Part shown: in pieces, positions 1 to 13,504 of the stretch
How positions within the stretch are numbered: position 1 is the first letter of the stretch
Layout: the number at the start of each line of letters is the position of its first letter
NCBI GenBank assembly: GCA_018398815.1
Contig: CM031595.1
Coordinates: 51,840,473-51,904,472 of the forward strand
Source: Conus ventricosus
Lineage: Eukaryota > Mollusca > Gastropoda > Neogastropoda > Conidae
Direction of reading: 5' to 3'
Length of the DNA: 64,000 bases
Made by a program: the position numbers and the translations under genes
Notes under the pieces: model-generated
Database searches by the model: none
What the model was told of the DNA's origin: nothing
What the model saw: the letters and a program-made list of their open reading frames with translations, nothing else

Positions 1-404
1 TGGTCTCAGACAATGAGACTGCTTTAACATTACAACGGTACATACAATGCCTATATTTTTCATGAATCGGCTTCAACATTTTGACGGGAAGGTGGTGTAG
101 CGCAGAAGTGGGAGTAGGGTCCAAAGGGATCAGGGGTGGGGGGATGGGAAGGATGCGAGGCAGGGGAAATGAAAGGAAATATTTTCAAAGAGAATAATTC
201 ATTACAGAAAAATCCAAGATTTCAACAAACTATATTTCTTTTCGGGTGTGCTCAAACGGAAATGGGAGGAAGGGATGAAGATCTTGCCAGATTTCCTTTT
301 CCTTCAATGCCATCGACTCTCAGTTGAAACAAAAAAAATTTGCATACACAGAGCAAAACTGTGCCATTTCTTTATATAAACAGAGCGAAAAAGAATGTTG
401 TTAG

Positions 405-406
<2 letters not shown>

Positions 407-448
<42 letters not shown>

Positions 449-1147
449 TGATTTCAATTTCATGATCCAATTATGGAATGTGAAAGTTTGAAAAACGAAA
501 GGGGTCTAGATCTGATTCAGCTACTTCGTCTTCAATAAAAGACGAGAGACACGTTGTCTTGAAGGACTAGTGGTAATAGAAACGTCTTGTCTGTGAGCCA
601 CTGTGGGCATGAAGGGGTGGGGTTGGGGAGAGGAGAAGGCGGATGGGAGGAAGGGGGAGACGGAGCGTGGAATGGGGTGAGAACAGAGGATGTCTTTCTT
701 AATCACGTTCCCTCACGCATGTCGCCTTGTGGAAGTTTAGGAATTTTTTCCTCGCTATTTACACAGCATCCCCGTATATATACACCAGGAGAGGAAGAGG
801 GCGAAGATAAGAGCTTACGTGGAGGGAGGCTGGTATATGGGGACAGAAGGGGTGGGGGCCAAAAGAGTCTTTTTTTCAATTTTTACTTTCTTTAACCGTT
901 AATCAACGCCCTCCCCCTTCCCCCATCTCGATATCCCATCCCCTGCCCCTCCAGTCCCTCCGTCCGCTCCCCCGCCTCCCATCTCCCCTATCTCTCTTCT
1001 GTATAGCACTTCCAGCTCTCATGCTACCCTGTCGATTTTTTGTTCTTATTTTTTTGGGCAAGCTGTCAAAATGGTATGGGGATTTTCCTACGGGTCTGTT
1101 CTGGTTAACTAACCGCCCCCCTCCCCCCCTTTGCCCTCCCTTTCCCG

Positions 1148-1201
<54 letters not shown>
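407..1201. repeat. (GT)n at 407-447 and (TC)n at 1150-1201
   Basis: Two pure dinucleotide arrays in the 5' flank. The rest of 1-1930 is AT-rich or poly-C/poly-G-rich low-complexity DNA with no recognised exon; the missing first exon of gene C was not found here. Confidence 0.9.
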
Positions 1202-1204
<3 letters not shown>

Positions 1205-1930
1205 TTTTTTTCCAAACTTATAGATCTTATAGTTATTTTTTCTTTCACACAATCATCTGTTTTAGTACTGCCTCGTGTCAAAATGTTATGTACCTTTTGG
1301 GAGGGCGATTTTGGAAAAGGTAAAAGTAGGTTAAAAAAAATCTGATGCTTGCATTTTTACACGACGTTTGTAAACTGAACATCGGGACAACTTTTTGTTT
1401 GTGGCATGATTTATGCTATTAACTTGATAAAAAAAAAATCCATCCCTCTTTCCTCGTTCTTTTTTTGTTTGTTTTGTATTTATTTGTTTTCCCTCCACTG
1501 ATCCCCTGCAAACTGAACATAGGTCTGTGTTTAGCCCCACAGGGAAAACAATCTCTTGATTGAAACAAGCTTTCTGGATTATTCGTCAAGTGTCTTCCAT
1601 TTAGCAGGCTATCACACTTCTTTACGGACTAAATTTTATAAGCCCCCCCCCCCCTTCCTTTTTTGTAACTTACTTCCTCTCTTCCTGCCTTTTTGTTTGT
1701 GGGGTGTGTTCATGTAATTGTTACTCAAATCTTGTGGCGATATCCATATTTACCCCCCATGCACGCGCGCCCCTGTTCTTCTGCGTGAAGTACTTAAAAG
1801 GCAGCTTTCTCCAAGTAGCATACCAAGAAGTACATGCGAGCCAGAGAAAGCTGTTTTTGTGAACTTCGAGAGCAAAAGTCCACATGGGGTACGTGTGGAC
1901 ATGGTCAGTCTCACCTGCCTGTATGTCCAG

Positions 1931-2074
1931 GTCTGTGGCGGGCGATCCAGGCCGTGCAGCTGATGTCCTTGGTCGCACTGTTCGTCGCCGCGCTGCTGGC
2001 CATCACCTGTGCGGACAAGAGGCAGTGTCACCGCGGCAGGTGCCCCACGCCTGCAGTGGCGGCGGTCATCGGAG
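1931..2074 (+). CDS. Gene C penultimate coding exon (TM2, start of TM3)
   Basis: A 144-bp exon entered in phase 1 after the acceptor tatgtccag and left in phase 1 at GGAG|GTGTGG. The donor is weaker than consensus. It is the only nearby GT that keeps the downstream frame open, because the alternative GTAGGC at 2084 would run into TGA after splicing. Confidence 0.65.
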
Positions 2075-2306
2075 GTGTGGGCGTAGGCGACGTTTCCCTT
2101 TTAACCCCTCCTGTGCCTTTCCCTACCACAGCACTGTGCAGACTTTCAGTATATATTGCAGCAAAGCGGACGGTAACTTCCATTGTTAACGATAGATTTT
2201 GAATTGGTGTGTGGTCCGTTTGAAAAGGTGTGAGTGGTCTTACGCTTGTAAACCGTTCACATTTGCAAAGGAAAGATACGCACGCACGCATGTACGCACG
2301 CACGCA

Positions 2307-2340
<34 letters not shown>

Positions 2341-4324
2341 GGAACGCATGCACACACCCAGAACTCGGAAACTCTCACAAGCGGGGTGGAGGGAGGGGGG
2401 GGGGGGAGGAGGAGGGGAGGGTCAGCAGGCAAGCACACCGCATTCTTTGGTTCAATAGCACATTCTTCTGTGGCAGAAAGTGCACAATGATCCTTTTGTC
2501 TCCTAACAAATTTCTGTTTTTCAGATATGTTCACATTTGTTTTTGTGAAGCAGAAAAAAAAATATCCTAAAAGAATTTTGAGGATATGCAGGACTGCGTG
2601 TTTCTTCCTGATAATAAAACATCATGAAGTGCCAATGTGTCCACGCTGGAATGATGAAATAACGCATAAAACGATCAACCTGAATTATATGATGTCAGTT
2701 TCAGTTGTACCAAGACGTCACTGCGAGCGGACAACTCTATATACGCCACACTAGATCTGCTAAGCCATTAGGGAACAGCACGCAGGTTTTGTCGCTAGAA
2801 AACCAAACAAATAAATGAAAAAAAAAATGGATGTAGGAAGAGGGTCTCACGAGCAAGATCCCGCAAGACAACTGATCTGCATTTGATAACCACACTACAT
2901 GTTTGGATGTCTTTAGTCAAAGGTCGCCGCCTGTCGGAGAGGGGTTGGGGGATGGGGGGGGGGGGGGGGGGGGATGATTGTGGTGGTATAAACATTTCCA
3001 TTCACTCTTTAAAGGTCTTGCGTACGCCAATATTTGTCTGCTGGTCCGCGAGTCCGCCAGGGCAGTGGAGACTCTGCAATGATGAAAGCTGCATTAGTTG
3101 TCTCCCCACCCTCTGATGGTTGTAGGCAAGCGGTTAGGCTTCGGCAAAGCTCTTCCCGGTCTACGCGGCAAAAGTATTTTGTCCATCTCTTTCTGTTTTC
3201 CTTATATAAGTGCCAGTGCGTTTAAAGTGCGTTGTTGGATTTTATAGCATACAATGTATGACGAACTCTATCCTTGGTCATAGTAACGGTTAAGGCCCTG
3301 ATGCTGTCATGTTTTGTTGTTACGGTATTCGCAGAGATCAGTGTCAAGTAAAATGTATCGATTCCCACCATTACACCTGATCTACCTTGTGCGGGCAGGT
3401 GTGGCAGGGCTGATGGCCGACCTGATGTTCGTGGGCTACATCGAGCGCTACGTGCCGCACGCGCCCCGGGAACACATGTACGCCTGGTCCTTCGCCATGG
3501 CCGTGACGGGCGCCCTCCTCTCCCTCCTCGCCTCCCTCATCTTCAGCGTGTCCAAGGCGCTCTGCTCCCCCAAGTTCACCTTGCAGTCGGCGGAGCCTTA
3601 CTGGCCCTACAACCACTGCAGTATCGGTGTGGACCCCAGCGGCTTCCCCCACTACGTCCCTTACCGCTACCCCTTCGCTGGAGTCCACGACGACTCGCCG
3701 ACAGACCTGAACGTCAGCGCGGAGGTCAGCGCCGTGGACAAGCAGAAGCTGTTCGAGCAGTACCGCCATGGACGTGTGCAGTTCCTGACGCAGGAGAAGC
3801 CCCCCTGTGCTGCTGGCTACTCCTCCTGCAGCAGACTCGCCTTTGATTACGGAAAGGAAGTTATCAAGGAACCGGCGGGTGACAAAGGGGCTGTTGGGGA
3901 TCACGCCATGGTCAGGCCTCCGGCGTATCAGATCCACCGAAGCGTCAGTGACCTACAAAGTACCGCGGACAAGTCGGACAGCTCGGCCCTGCAAGCGGAG
4001 TGCAAGCCAGCGGAAAAGCCCTTAGATCCCGCCCTCAGCGAGGACGCCAAGGCGGGGGGTCACTCCCCGCCACAGTCAGAGTGTGGGCAGCGGAGTCGTC
4101 CTCCCTCTCCTTCAGTGGTGGTCCTGACCATCGACGTTCTTGAGAAGCAGTTCAGGGACCAGTGCGGGAAGGGACAGCCGCCCATCTTCACCGTGGAGAA
4201 GGCTTTCCGGAAGTCCTGTGGAACGGAAGACCCTAAAGAGCAGCCACGTCAACCAGACGACGAAGCCGGACACCAAAGCTCCACGTCATCGACCCCAGCC
4301 GATCCAGATCAAGTAAAAGAATAA
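1931..4324 (+). CDS. Claudin-like four-pass membrane protein, gene C (3' part, two exons)
   Basis: This is the C-terminal part of a claudin/PMP22-type tetraspan protein, expected in the plasma membrane at cell contacts. Exons 1931-2074 and 3399-4324 join in phase 1 and give about 355 residues. The visible part starts with GLWRAIQAV, like the GLW of the claudin signature. It has a hydrophobic TM2 (LMSLVALFVAALLAI), a short Cys-rich loop, TM3 across the exon junction (AAVIGGVAGLMADLMF), TM4 (WSFAMAVTGALLSLLASLIF) and a tail of about 265 residues rich in S, P, D and K. The exon with TM1 and most of the first extracellular loop lies left of the window or was not recognised. Gene B faces it tail to tail. 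Claudin-like membership is inferred from topology, the GLW motif and intron phases shared with genes A and B. Confidence 0.72.
3399..4324 (+). CDS. Gene C terminal exon (TM3, TM4, cytoplasmic tail)
   Basis: Acceptor gtgcgggcag, then GTGTGGCAGGG. The frame runs open for 926 bp to TAA at 4322-4324. GC content and third-position GC are clearly higher than in the flanking AT-rich DNA, as expected for a real exon. The tail has no recognised domain. Confidence 0.75.
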
Positions 4325-4530
4325 GAGACTGCCTCAACTGAATGGACTTACCCACGGGCCATGTAACTGAATGTTGACGTGCAGAATAGCCAGCAGTCTT
4401 CATGAAGGAGAAAAGGAAGACGAGAGACCGACGTGGAAGGAATTGAAGTTTTGTTTCCAACTCGAATGTGCCTGGCAAATCTTTGATGCGTTGTGTTGCA
4501 ATGTGGGATTTGGGGGTGGTCGATTTGAAA

Positions 4531-4536
4531 AATAAA
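4531..4536 (+). promoter_or_regulatory. Poly(A) signal of gene C
   Basis: AATAAA lies 207 bp after the gene C stop codon. A second AATAAA occurs near 4841. Which one is used cannot be told from sequence alone. Confidence 0.5.
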
Positions 4537-5157
4537 ATCCCTGGACATTGATAAGCTTTGTTCCAACCATTTCATCCAAGTGCGCCAAACGTAACTCAAT
4601 GTTTTGTACATAACCTTGTTCAGCGGTGAAAATAACGTTGTCAAAGCACTTTTCGAACTTGATCAAGTTTATTATGTCAGTTTCGTAATTTTTGGTACTC
4701 TTGTCTTTTTCAGTCACAGGAGGCGACGTGTCCTCTCATTCTCACCTACCTTTGCTTACATTGACTGATGCACTTGCCAGACACGTGCAGCAGTTTGTTT
4801 ACATGTATTTTGTTGCACGATCGCCGAAAGGCTCTTCACCAATAAATGACTGGCTTCATTTTCTTCCATATGTTTCTTCTCCTCGCGCATTATTGTTTGC
4901 CGTGTTATTTAAGACATTTGTTTAAAAACACTTAATTGCCAGTACTCGCTACATGCAATTTAGGATTTTTTTCTGACGGCTGGACTCCATTTTCTGAAAA
5001 CTTGTTGGATCCCTACTTCATTTCATTTGTATTTATGTCCATATGCCAAGGTGTTGAATGTTCATTTTCAATTTCGGGATTTGTTTCAATACAAGATATT
5101 ATCAAAGCTCTTCGATTCTTGCTGTTTTTGTTGATCTACTTTTCCTTCTCCTTTCTC

Positions 5158-5346
5158 CTAGTAGTAGTAGTAGTAATAGTAGCAGTGGTTGTAGCAGTTG
5201 TAGCAGCAGCAGCAGAAGCAGCAACAGCAGCAACAGCAGGAGGAGCAGGAGCAGCAGCAGTAATAGCGGTCGTAGTAGTAAAAGAAGTCACCGCCGTTGT
5301 AGTTCTACTACTACTACTACTACTACTATTTCTACTACTACTAGTT
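5158..5346. repeat. Imperfect trinucleotide tract
   Basis: (GTA)n, then (GCA)n/(ACA)n/(GGA)n, then (TAC)n. The GTA-rich and TAC-rich ends can pair as an imperfect hairpin. Open frames here reflect the triplet period; no splice or start context supports coding. Confidence 0.7.
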
Positions 5347-7649
5347 CAGATTTTCTTTTAGGAATGGCTGGGGTGGGGTGTTCTTGTTGCGTTCTGTAAT
5401 GTCAATCTTTTGTTCCTCAAGTTGTATCTTGTCTCATTCTTTTGTTCTTATGCGCTTTTCTTTTGCTAGGACTTTGTCTGGGATTAAATGTTGATTTAGA
5501 AGCGTTTGATTGCGTAATTTTGTTGGACTACGAATGGCTTTTTCGTAACCTGCCAACTGACTGAATTCGCGAAAGGACACGTAAACACATGTTCACTGCA
5601 AAAAACACTGATTTCGTTTAATCTTTGTAATATCTCTGTCGCCATACATCTCTTTGGGTCCATCCCGTTGTCTTTCATACCTCTCATCTCTCACCCACTC
5701 CAACACACGCAGGTCACACGCACTCGCTCATGTACGCAGACTTGCACACAGCACATGCGCGGTATCCGCATGAACGGAAAACGCGCACAGGCATTGACGA
5801 TCTCTCTGCTCTCTCTCTCTCTCTCTCACAGAGAGAGATTTCAGAATTACCTTAAATCTCTCTCACACAGAGGTTTCAGAATTACCTTAAATACGGTCAG
5901 TAAAAATCGTAGGTGTGACCACAACCGAAGAAGAATGATGAAGCCATGAAAATTTACACAGTACTGGTGGTTGATGATGCCGCTATTAATTGGGAGAATG
6001 ACAAGAGACCTATCGAGTGATGCTGGGTAAGGTACTCGTTTGAAGGTTTATTCTCGATAACTGGCACTACGTTGTCAGGTTGACGGGATATATCAAGCGT
6101 TTGACAAGCAATGAAAACGATGAACGCTAGAATAATTTCCAGTCGGGCCGTTACGATCCGTCAAAGTCGACATTTTCACCTGTAATCAATGTTAAAGGAA
6201 CCTGTATGTCAACTTTTAACGTTACTTAACTTCTCTTGAAAACGACATCAATAGTGTGGACGAATGAATTGGCCACTGGGTGTGACCCAGATCAATCCAC
6301 TGCGACTGGAATACCTTCGGTGACTCATTGAACAGCGATCTCACGCCTATTTTTAGTCAAAATCCTTTTTATTTTCGACATAAGAAAAATTCAGTCAGCC
6401 ACACAAGTGACGTCGCAGTTTCCTGTCCAAGACGTTGGGTATGAACAGGCAAGCAAAAGCGGTTTTTTATTCATTAACTCTATACGGCAGTGCGTGTGTG
6501 TATGTAATGTACTCTACGCTGTAGTTACACGACGTGCAAATCTGTTTTCAACAAATGAATGCCAGTTTCGAGTGTAGATATTATATGATCGGCCATTAAC
6601 TAAGACTGCAAGGGGCTGTATTGCCGTACATATTGAGGTATGGGTTTCCGAGTTGGCTCCAATGATGCGAGCTACATTAAGTGCATGTGCACATGTTACT
6701 CTCCCTTCGTTTGAAAACCGATTATGAGATACGAGCTGTGGCTTAGGAAACGTACATTGCTCACAATGATTCTGGTGTGCGGCTATGTTGACTAAAAAAA
6801 GATAGAACTGTCAACTATTATTAATCATAGTCACATCAAGGACAGACTCATTCACCAGAGCCCATTTCACCCGAATCCATTTCACGTACTCCTTCACCCA
6901 AGTTTTTGTATCTATGTCGCTATTTAACATTGTCGACAGATTCAGCTAACTGGCTAGAGCCACAGCTCGGTCGCTACTTGTTCAGGGCACACGTGCAGGT
7001 GTCTGGGTGTTGGGTAGACTGATTTGATGGTGTCAGGAAATGAGGTGTATTGGGTGGATATGGATGGATGGGACTGAGGCTCCACAGGTGTAAGTGGAAC
7101 TGAAAGATCATCTGAAAGTGGTGTTCTAAAAAAAACAAACAAACAAAAACAAACAAAAGCGCGTCAGTTTCTCCTGTGCTGGGCTCTGTCTTAAGTCTGC
7201 ACTGTAAATAGAGGAAGGAGTGTTGCCTACAGTTACAAAACTTGGCAGGTTGCCAGTCTCGTCCCTTGCTTAGCTGTTCCTGAGCTCTGCTGGCGAATCA
7301 CAATGCCGACATAGAATGGACAGCGGTTGTAGTAGTGCTCTTGTTTGGCTTGCTTTGCTTCACGGCTCCAGGCCGGATAGTTTTGGGGGCCATTTGATCG
7401 GCAGACTTGCTCGTAGCTGGCGTTCTATCAAGAGTTTTGTCAGTGGTGCCAGATTGTCCGCTGGTCGTACGCGAGAACGACCATCAATGAGATGCTTCCT
7501 TCAGTTTTTTGCATGATCCAGTATCCTCTTGATGGCCCGCATTGTTTTTGGTGTCCCCCCTCCCTCCCCAGTCCATTTGACTGTAGGTATCTGGAGCTTC
7601 GTGCTTAGTGTTGAAAGTCCCAGGCCTTTGCAGAGTCTTCGAACTCGCT

Positions 7650-8130
7650 AGCAGTATACTGTGGGTCGTTATTTTCCCGCAAAAACAGCAGACTTTTCTA
7701 GAGAAAATTTATATTCATGTGAAAACAGATTATTCCGGGGATAACAGTCGTTTACCTGTGAAAAACGGTTGATTATCGGAAAGAGAACAATCATTTTCCC
7801 GAGAAAACAACAGATCTCAGGGAAAACGAATACTTCCCTTTGAAAAGAGCTAAGTGTCTCGGAGAAAGTTATTTCCCCGTAAAAACTGCCGAATATACAC
7901 GGGTAAAAACGTCAATGTACGTGGAAACATCAATAGAAAGACAATTATTACGGGGTAAGGGAAGGGTTTGTTTTTTTTTTGGTCGTGGTGCAGATGATAA
8001 TCATGGTAAAGGTGTTTTTTTAATTTATCCCGTGAAAACGGTCATCTCAAAATGAACAGTTTTCTCGCAATAATCAAACGTTTTACACAACTTTTCATTT
8101 GATAGTTGTTCTCACGGTAAAATCACGGTT
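7650..8130. repeat. Degenerate GAAAAC-rich tandem repeat
   Basis: Irregularly spaced (about 22-30 bp) cores of the form CCCGTGAAAACRG or their decayed versions (cccgcaaaaacagca, cctgtgaaaaacgg, cccgagaaaacaaca, cccgtgaaaacgg). Towards the right some occur inverted (gttttctcgc, gttctcacgg). No gene seen. Confidence 0.5.
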
Positions 8131-8488
8131 TCCCCGGGCTAATGCCTTCATGAAGCTGGTATGCTAGCATATAAATGATGTTTTCAATGCACATAGTTAT
8201 ATGTGATTGCAAGACAGAAAAAAGAACGACTCGTGAAATACATCTCAAAGTCTAACAACACTTAAAGACAACGAACAAAAATTTTCATTGGTCATTCTGC
8301 TTTTTTATTTAATCATTGTTCTCGCCCACATTACAAGTGACACCAAGGAAACCACATCACTGCAAGGTCTTTTTTTGTTACACAAGATCAAGTGAATAAA
8401 ATGCAGTACATTAAAACACGCCCCATTTGTCCAGTCTACTGTGTCCTTAGTGTCAATAACAGGACATTTTTGAGACCCTTCTATGCCC

Positions 8489-8664
8489 GCGTAACATCCA
8501 TGAAATTCAAATAATCAGCCGCGAAAAACGGAACCTTAGAATCAATATTCTCATATGGGGCTAGTATCTGATTGTCAGCGTAACATCCATGAAATACAAT
8601 TAAACAGCCGCGAAAAAACAGTACCTTTGATCCAAAATTCTCGTAAGGGCCAAAATCTATCAGC
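8489..8664. repeat. 88-bp sequence in two tandem copies
   Basis: Copies 8489-8577 and 8578-8664 both start gcgtaacatccatgaaat, share cagccgcgaaaaa, and differ by scattered substitutions. Non-coding. Confidence 0.75.
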
Positions 8665-9135
8665 GTATTCATACTGATTCCCAATAATCATGCAAAAAAA
8701 ATCGAATACGGCTGGTTTATCGTGCAAGATATGTAAAAAAAACCCCTCTATAATGGAAGCTTAAAATTTTCAATATTAAAAGTTTGACGATCCATGGTGT
8801 GCAGTACCGTGTCCTGTACACCGTTATGTTTATCAAAGTCTTTGTGAACGCACAAAATCTGCATCTCGCCTCTGGGAAAAGTATGAGGGCGTAGCGGGGG
8901 GTAAGGATGGGTTGGAGGGTAGGGGTGTGGGGTGGGTGGGGGAGGATTGCGTTCACATGTCGATTCTGCCGACGTGGCAGTAAAAGTTTCTCTATTTTTT
9001 CAGGAAGGTGGTGAAGGATGAACTGCGAGAATCGAAAAATCGTCTGGTGTGCTCTATTAACGCAGTTTTGTCTTGAATGATAAAGCTCGTACCGCTCTCC
9101 TGCGTCTTTCCCACACAAACAGACCCATATGTGAG

Positions 9136-9180
<45 letters not shown>

Positions 9181-10224
9181 CGACTTTTAACTAAAGGCCC
9201 CAAACGTTAAACGGAGGACACAATCATTCTCCGCATTTATCATTTTTGTTTAAAAGCTGACTCAAAAATCGAGATAAAACCCGATTACGTATGTTTTTTT
9301 CATAACATACAGTAAAAAAACGGCCTTTGTCTACAGAAGATAACGACGGGGCACCACGCCCGTTTCAAGCCCAGCCTCGTAGCAGCAGTCACCCATGCAC
9401 ACACGATTTAAAAAGAACTGGCACAGCAGAGAAAAGACCATCGAACGATAGGATCAGATAATCTCGACAGGTAAAATACTATGGGCCAGAGCTCTTCGGA
9501 AGGGAAGACCGGAAAGGGAGACCAAACGACAGGCTAAACGTCCGAAGCTTTGCTGACATCAGAACACATCTCTGGTTTCCCTTCAGTGCTCGCCCTTTTT
9601 GGACGCTTCAAAGTGTAGTTGTGCGTAACAGAAAGTTGAAATAACTGGACAGGAGCTTGCCATACGTTATATACTGATAACGGTGACAAACGACTAGACC
9701 ATCAAAGCATCTGAATATACTGGATTGATCCTGTATTTTATGTACAGCTGGCGTGTATTTTTAATACGGTAAATTCACATTTTTTAAGATCTTCTTCGAA
9801 CGTGTATGCCTTATCGACCTCAGTCCCGTCATCTACGACTGCCCCCCCCCCCCCCCCCCCCCCCCCACACACTTAAAAAAAAAAAAGTTAAAAATACAAC
9901 AACAACAAACGAACAGTGTCAGGGCACCTTCAAGTAATCAGAATCCATAGTTACGGGTTCGACTTCTCCACGGAGCAGTGTTTATGAAGAATCTGATTTC
10001 AGATCGCAATGTAACAGGAAATGGCCTGGTTGCCCTATTAGCCTAAGATCACAAAGCTGGGGCAATACTTCTGTGGATAAGCTGCAAACTCAACAGTGGG
10101 GCACTCGCACCAGGGTTTAAAACATCTTTTTCCAGGTTAGGGGCAATAATATTCACTCAGTTTTTGTAGACTGGTCCAGATCTGCTCTCTGCGCCCTCCC
10201 TCTTTCCACCCCCCCCCCCCACAT

Positions 10225-10288
<64 letters not shown>

Positions 10289-10308
10289 AGAGTGGCAATC
10301 GAGATTTT

Positions 10309-11555
10309 CTACGATCCTGTTGCTACTTGTTCTGTATCTTTGGGGCCAGAAGCGCCCTCTACGCGATTTCCGGTGACGTCAGATGACCCGGGGTCAGTTC
10401 CCAGCAGCGCAGCATCCTCGCCCCGTTTCCTCTGCCTTTCTGTCCCGGGCCTGGCCCCAAGGAAGGCGTCAGACGCAACGGACTGGATGCCGCTGTCGTG
10501 CGGGCCGTTCTCCTCCAAGTCCATGTTCTGATCCAAGGACGATGAGCTCGACGCGCTGCTGCTGATAATCCCTGGGTTCGTGTCGCTCACGTCCATTCGT
10601 TTGGGTCGCCTTTTGCTGGTCCGTCGTTTGGCTGGCTTTGGAGGCGCGGCGGACTGTTTTGAAGACTTCTCAACCCGGTTTGCTCGCTTTATTTCTCTGG
10701 TCATCTCCTGTGATTTCTGAGATAAAGGTGTGCTCCACCTGCCCGTGTCGCTATCAGTTCCATCGTGGTCAGCGTATCCGCTCTTTTGAGGAAGAGTATC
10801 CTTCTTTGTTTTTCCCTCTTCTCCTGATTCCGGCACGTGAACAGTTGCTGCCTCTACCACGGCGAGGTCGGACCGAGAGTAGGATTTCTGGGCCTCCGAT
10901 TCCACCGGCTTCTCCGATGTGTGGGATTCAACGGGCGGCGACGTTTGTTCTGTGCCTTCCAAAGTTTCAGACGACTGTGATGACGGCATCTCGTCGTCTT
11001 CAGGAATTGTGTCCAGGGCTTCTGTCTCGCTCTCTCCTGTCGTATTCGCTGCCGACTTCGACACCACCTCTGGCTTCACTGGATCTCCTCCACTGCGATC
11101 ATCAGAAGAACTCACAGTCGAATACCCATCGTCTCTAGGCGACACCTTCTTTACGTTTTTCGTTATTTTTCTGATCTCCTCAGGCGGGACACTAAGGTTT
11201 CGGGACGCAGCCTCCAGTTCCATAACTATATCGGAATCCTCGCCCCGCCCTCTGAGCGATGTCAAGGCCTGTACGGCGCGCTGGCCCTTCTGGTAGAACC
11301 ACGGCCCGACAGTACGGAGAGTTTGCCGGGTCAGCTGTGTCCGTGCCTCACCTGTGTAGTTACCCCGGCGTGCTGACCTCGCGAGTCCCTTACACCAGTT
11401 GTCACAGAAAACGCCCATGATGGTGTGCAGGAAGGCGATCATGACAAAGCCGAGGGTGGTCACAATGCCCAGAGGAGCTGCCTTGCCTTCTTCCTCCTCC
11501 TCCTCTACTGGAAGCTGCCCAAAGGAAATGGCACACCCCAAGAATCCGGACACGC
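10309..11555 (-). CDS. Gene B terminal exon (TM3 end, TM4, long tail)
   Basis: Acceptor cttctctttcag, then 1247 bp of open frame to TAG at 10311-10309. It carries the end of TM3, the acidic second loop, TM4 and the whole disordered cytoplasmic tail. No AATAAA was found in the first 300 bp downstream, which is mostly an (AC)n array. Confidence 0.7.
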
Positions 11556-13448
11556 CTGAAAGAGAAGAAAAATCAGTGTTTATTCTCAAACTTGGACCAT
11601 GCAGTCACATTGTCGGGAGTTACACACATTGTGATCTGTTCACAAAAGAGCTGTCGCTAAGACTGACGGCAATCTGGGAGACAAATCGAATGGGACACAA
11701 ACATAATGCTTCGTTCATTAGTTCACTTAGACCCCCTTGGTTCGGTTATAGTTAAACATCTAGTCTTCGAAGCCGGTGTGACAGACGGGTATAAAATCTG
11801 TTAGATATGGGGGCCGATTTAACACTTAATTATAATGCCAGAATGACACCTCAACATATGCTGCGAAAAAGCCAATTTAGGCGCCGAAGGACGGGGTATG
11901 GGTAGGGTGGTGAAGTAGCAGGAGAGCAGCAAAGTTCAAACTCGCACCGTCTGACCGAGGACAGTAGAAACCGCAGCTTCCACGGCGCATCCCACATGTT
12001 CAGGACTGACATGGATTGCGATGTGTAGGGGAAATTTACTTCTGGCTCTAAAAACATTTTTTTTCACCTAATGAAATCGAAAATTGCTGGTGTTTGGTTT
12101 CAGCACGTCGGGATAGTCTTTCTGTGCCATTCTTGGCTGCATGGCACAGAAGCAGACGAAGTAAAACCTTTTCTGCCATCAGATTTCAAGCAGAGTAGGG
12201 AATCATGAATGGACAGACGCATTATTGTGGAAGATCTGTAAAGATTCGTATTAGTTATCATTCGTATTATTAAGAAGCCTTTATCGCTCTAGAATGGATA
12301 GTATCAGCCAGTCGGAATAGAATCTATTTCTAGATACAGGCAAGATGAGATGACTCTTCAATGTCTACTACCTCGGCCATAACAAGTTCAAAGTGGGTTT
12401 CAGTCTTTTTTGCCATAACTTCATGTACTATTGCTAACATTTACACTAAAAAAAAGATATTAGGAAGGATACCATGTATCTATATTTTATCAGTGAATCC
12501 GTTTTAAAAAAAAGGTTTTTTTTCATCTTTTAATTTACAGATATTTGGCTCACCTCGGCAAGACGATCAATACACTCCGTACTGCGAGCTCCATGACCGG
12601 AAAGTAAATTTCCCCTACGCCTGTAAAAATGGTCTCGTCCGCAAGTTCAAAAAAGGCCACAAATGAAGCGCCTTTCCGCAGCTGACAACTATTATCCTTT
12701 GACCACATCACCCTAATCACCCCTTGTACTTTATATTCTAACTCCCATTTTGCACCTACGGAAAAAAGAAATTTCTCTCACTCCGATTCAGTTACAAACT
12801 CGGTCACATGAATTCAAGACAGGAAAAGGGATGCAATTCGAACTAGAGGTATGAGAACGCCGATGAAACATTTCCAACTGCTCAAAATTATTAGAGGAAA
12901 GGAATGCGGCTAAGTAGTTTTGTCCAACGTGTGCACGTTCGACAGTGATAGACTAAACCCATTTGATACTTCGAATGTGTTGGGCGTGTTGACGATACAA
13001 CAATGTTACCAGGTGTTCAGTCCGCGCGCGTGGCGAAATTATTCCTGTCAGGAGCGACGCGATTATGGCGACGCCCGAGCGCTGTTTAAAGACCACAGCA
13101 TACACAGACGAGGCATCCCTCCATACTCCCTCCAACTTCGTCCTCTTTTCCCCCAGGACCTCCCCCCCCCCCCCCCCCCCCCCCAACTCCCTTTCCGTCG
13201 TTCAGTTCGGACAGGTTAGGTGTACTTACATCCACACATGGGAACAATGCGCACGTAGCCCATGGGGTGGTTGGGACACTTGGTGCACCACACTGCGATG
13301 ATCTCGCACACGCAGCTGAGGAACACGTTTATCAGGCCGAACAGCACCATACCTCGCGCCACCATCAGTTCTGACAGACAGACAAGACACACGCACGCGC
13401 ATACACACACACACACACACACACACACATGCGCGCACGCACGCGCTC

Positions 13449-13504
<56 letters not shown>

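Larger units (their letters stand above)
4325..10308. other. Interval between convergent genes C and B
   Basis: Holds the 3'UTR of gene C, a triplet tract (5.2 kb), a 30-bp duplication near 5826-5890, the GAAAAC repeat (7.7-8.1 kb), the 88-bp duplication (8.5 kb), (AC)n at 9139-9177, poly-C at 9842-9866 and (AC)n at 10228-10287. No exon-like reading frame was seen between 5.4 and 10.3 kb. Confidence 0.6.

Noticed and set aside
3371..3937. 188-codon minus-strand open frame opposite gene C
   Set aside because: Shadow of the GC-rich terminal exon; the plus frame has the transmembrane segments and splice junctions.
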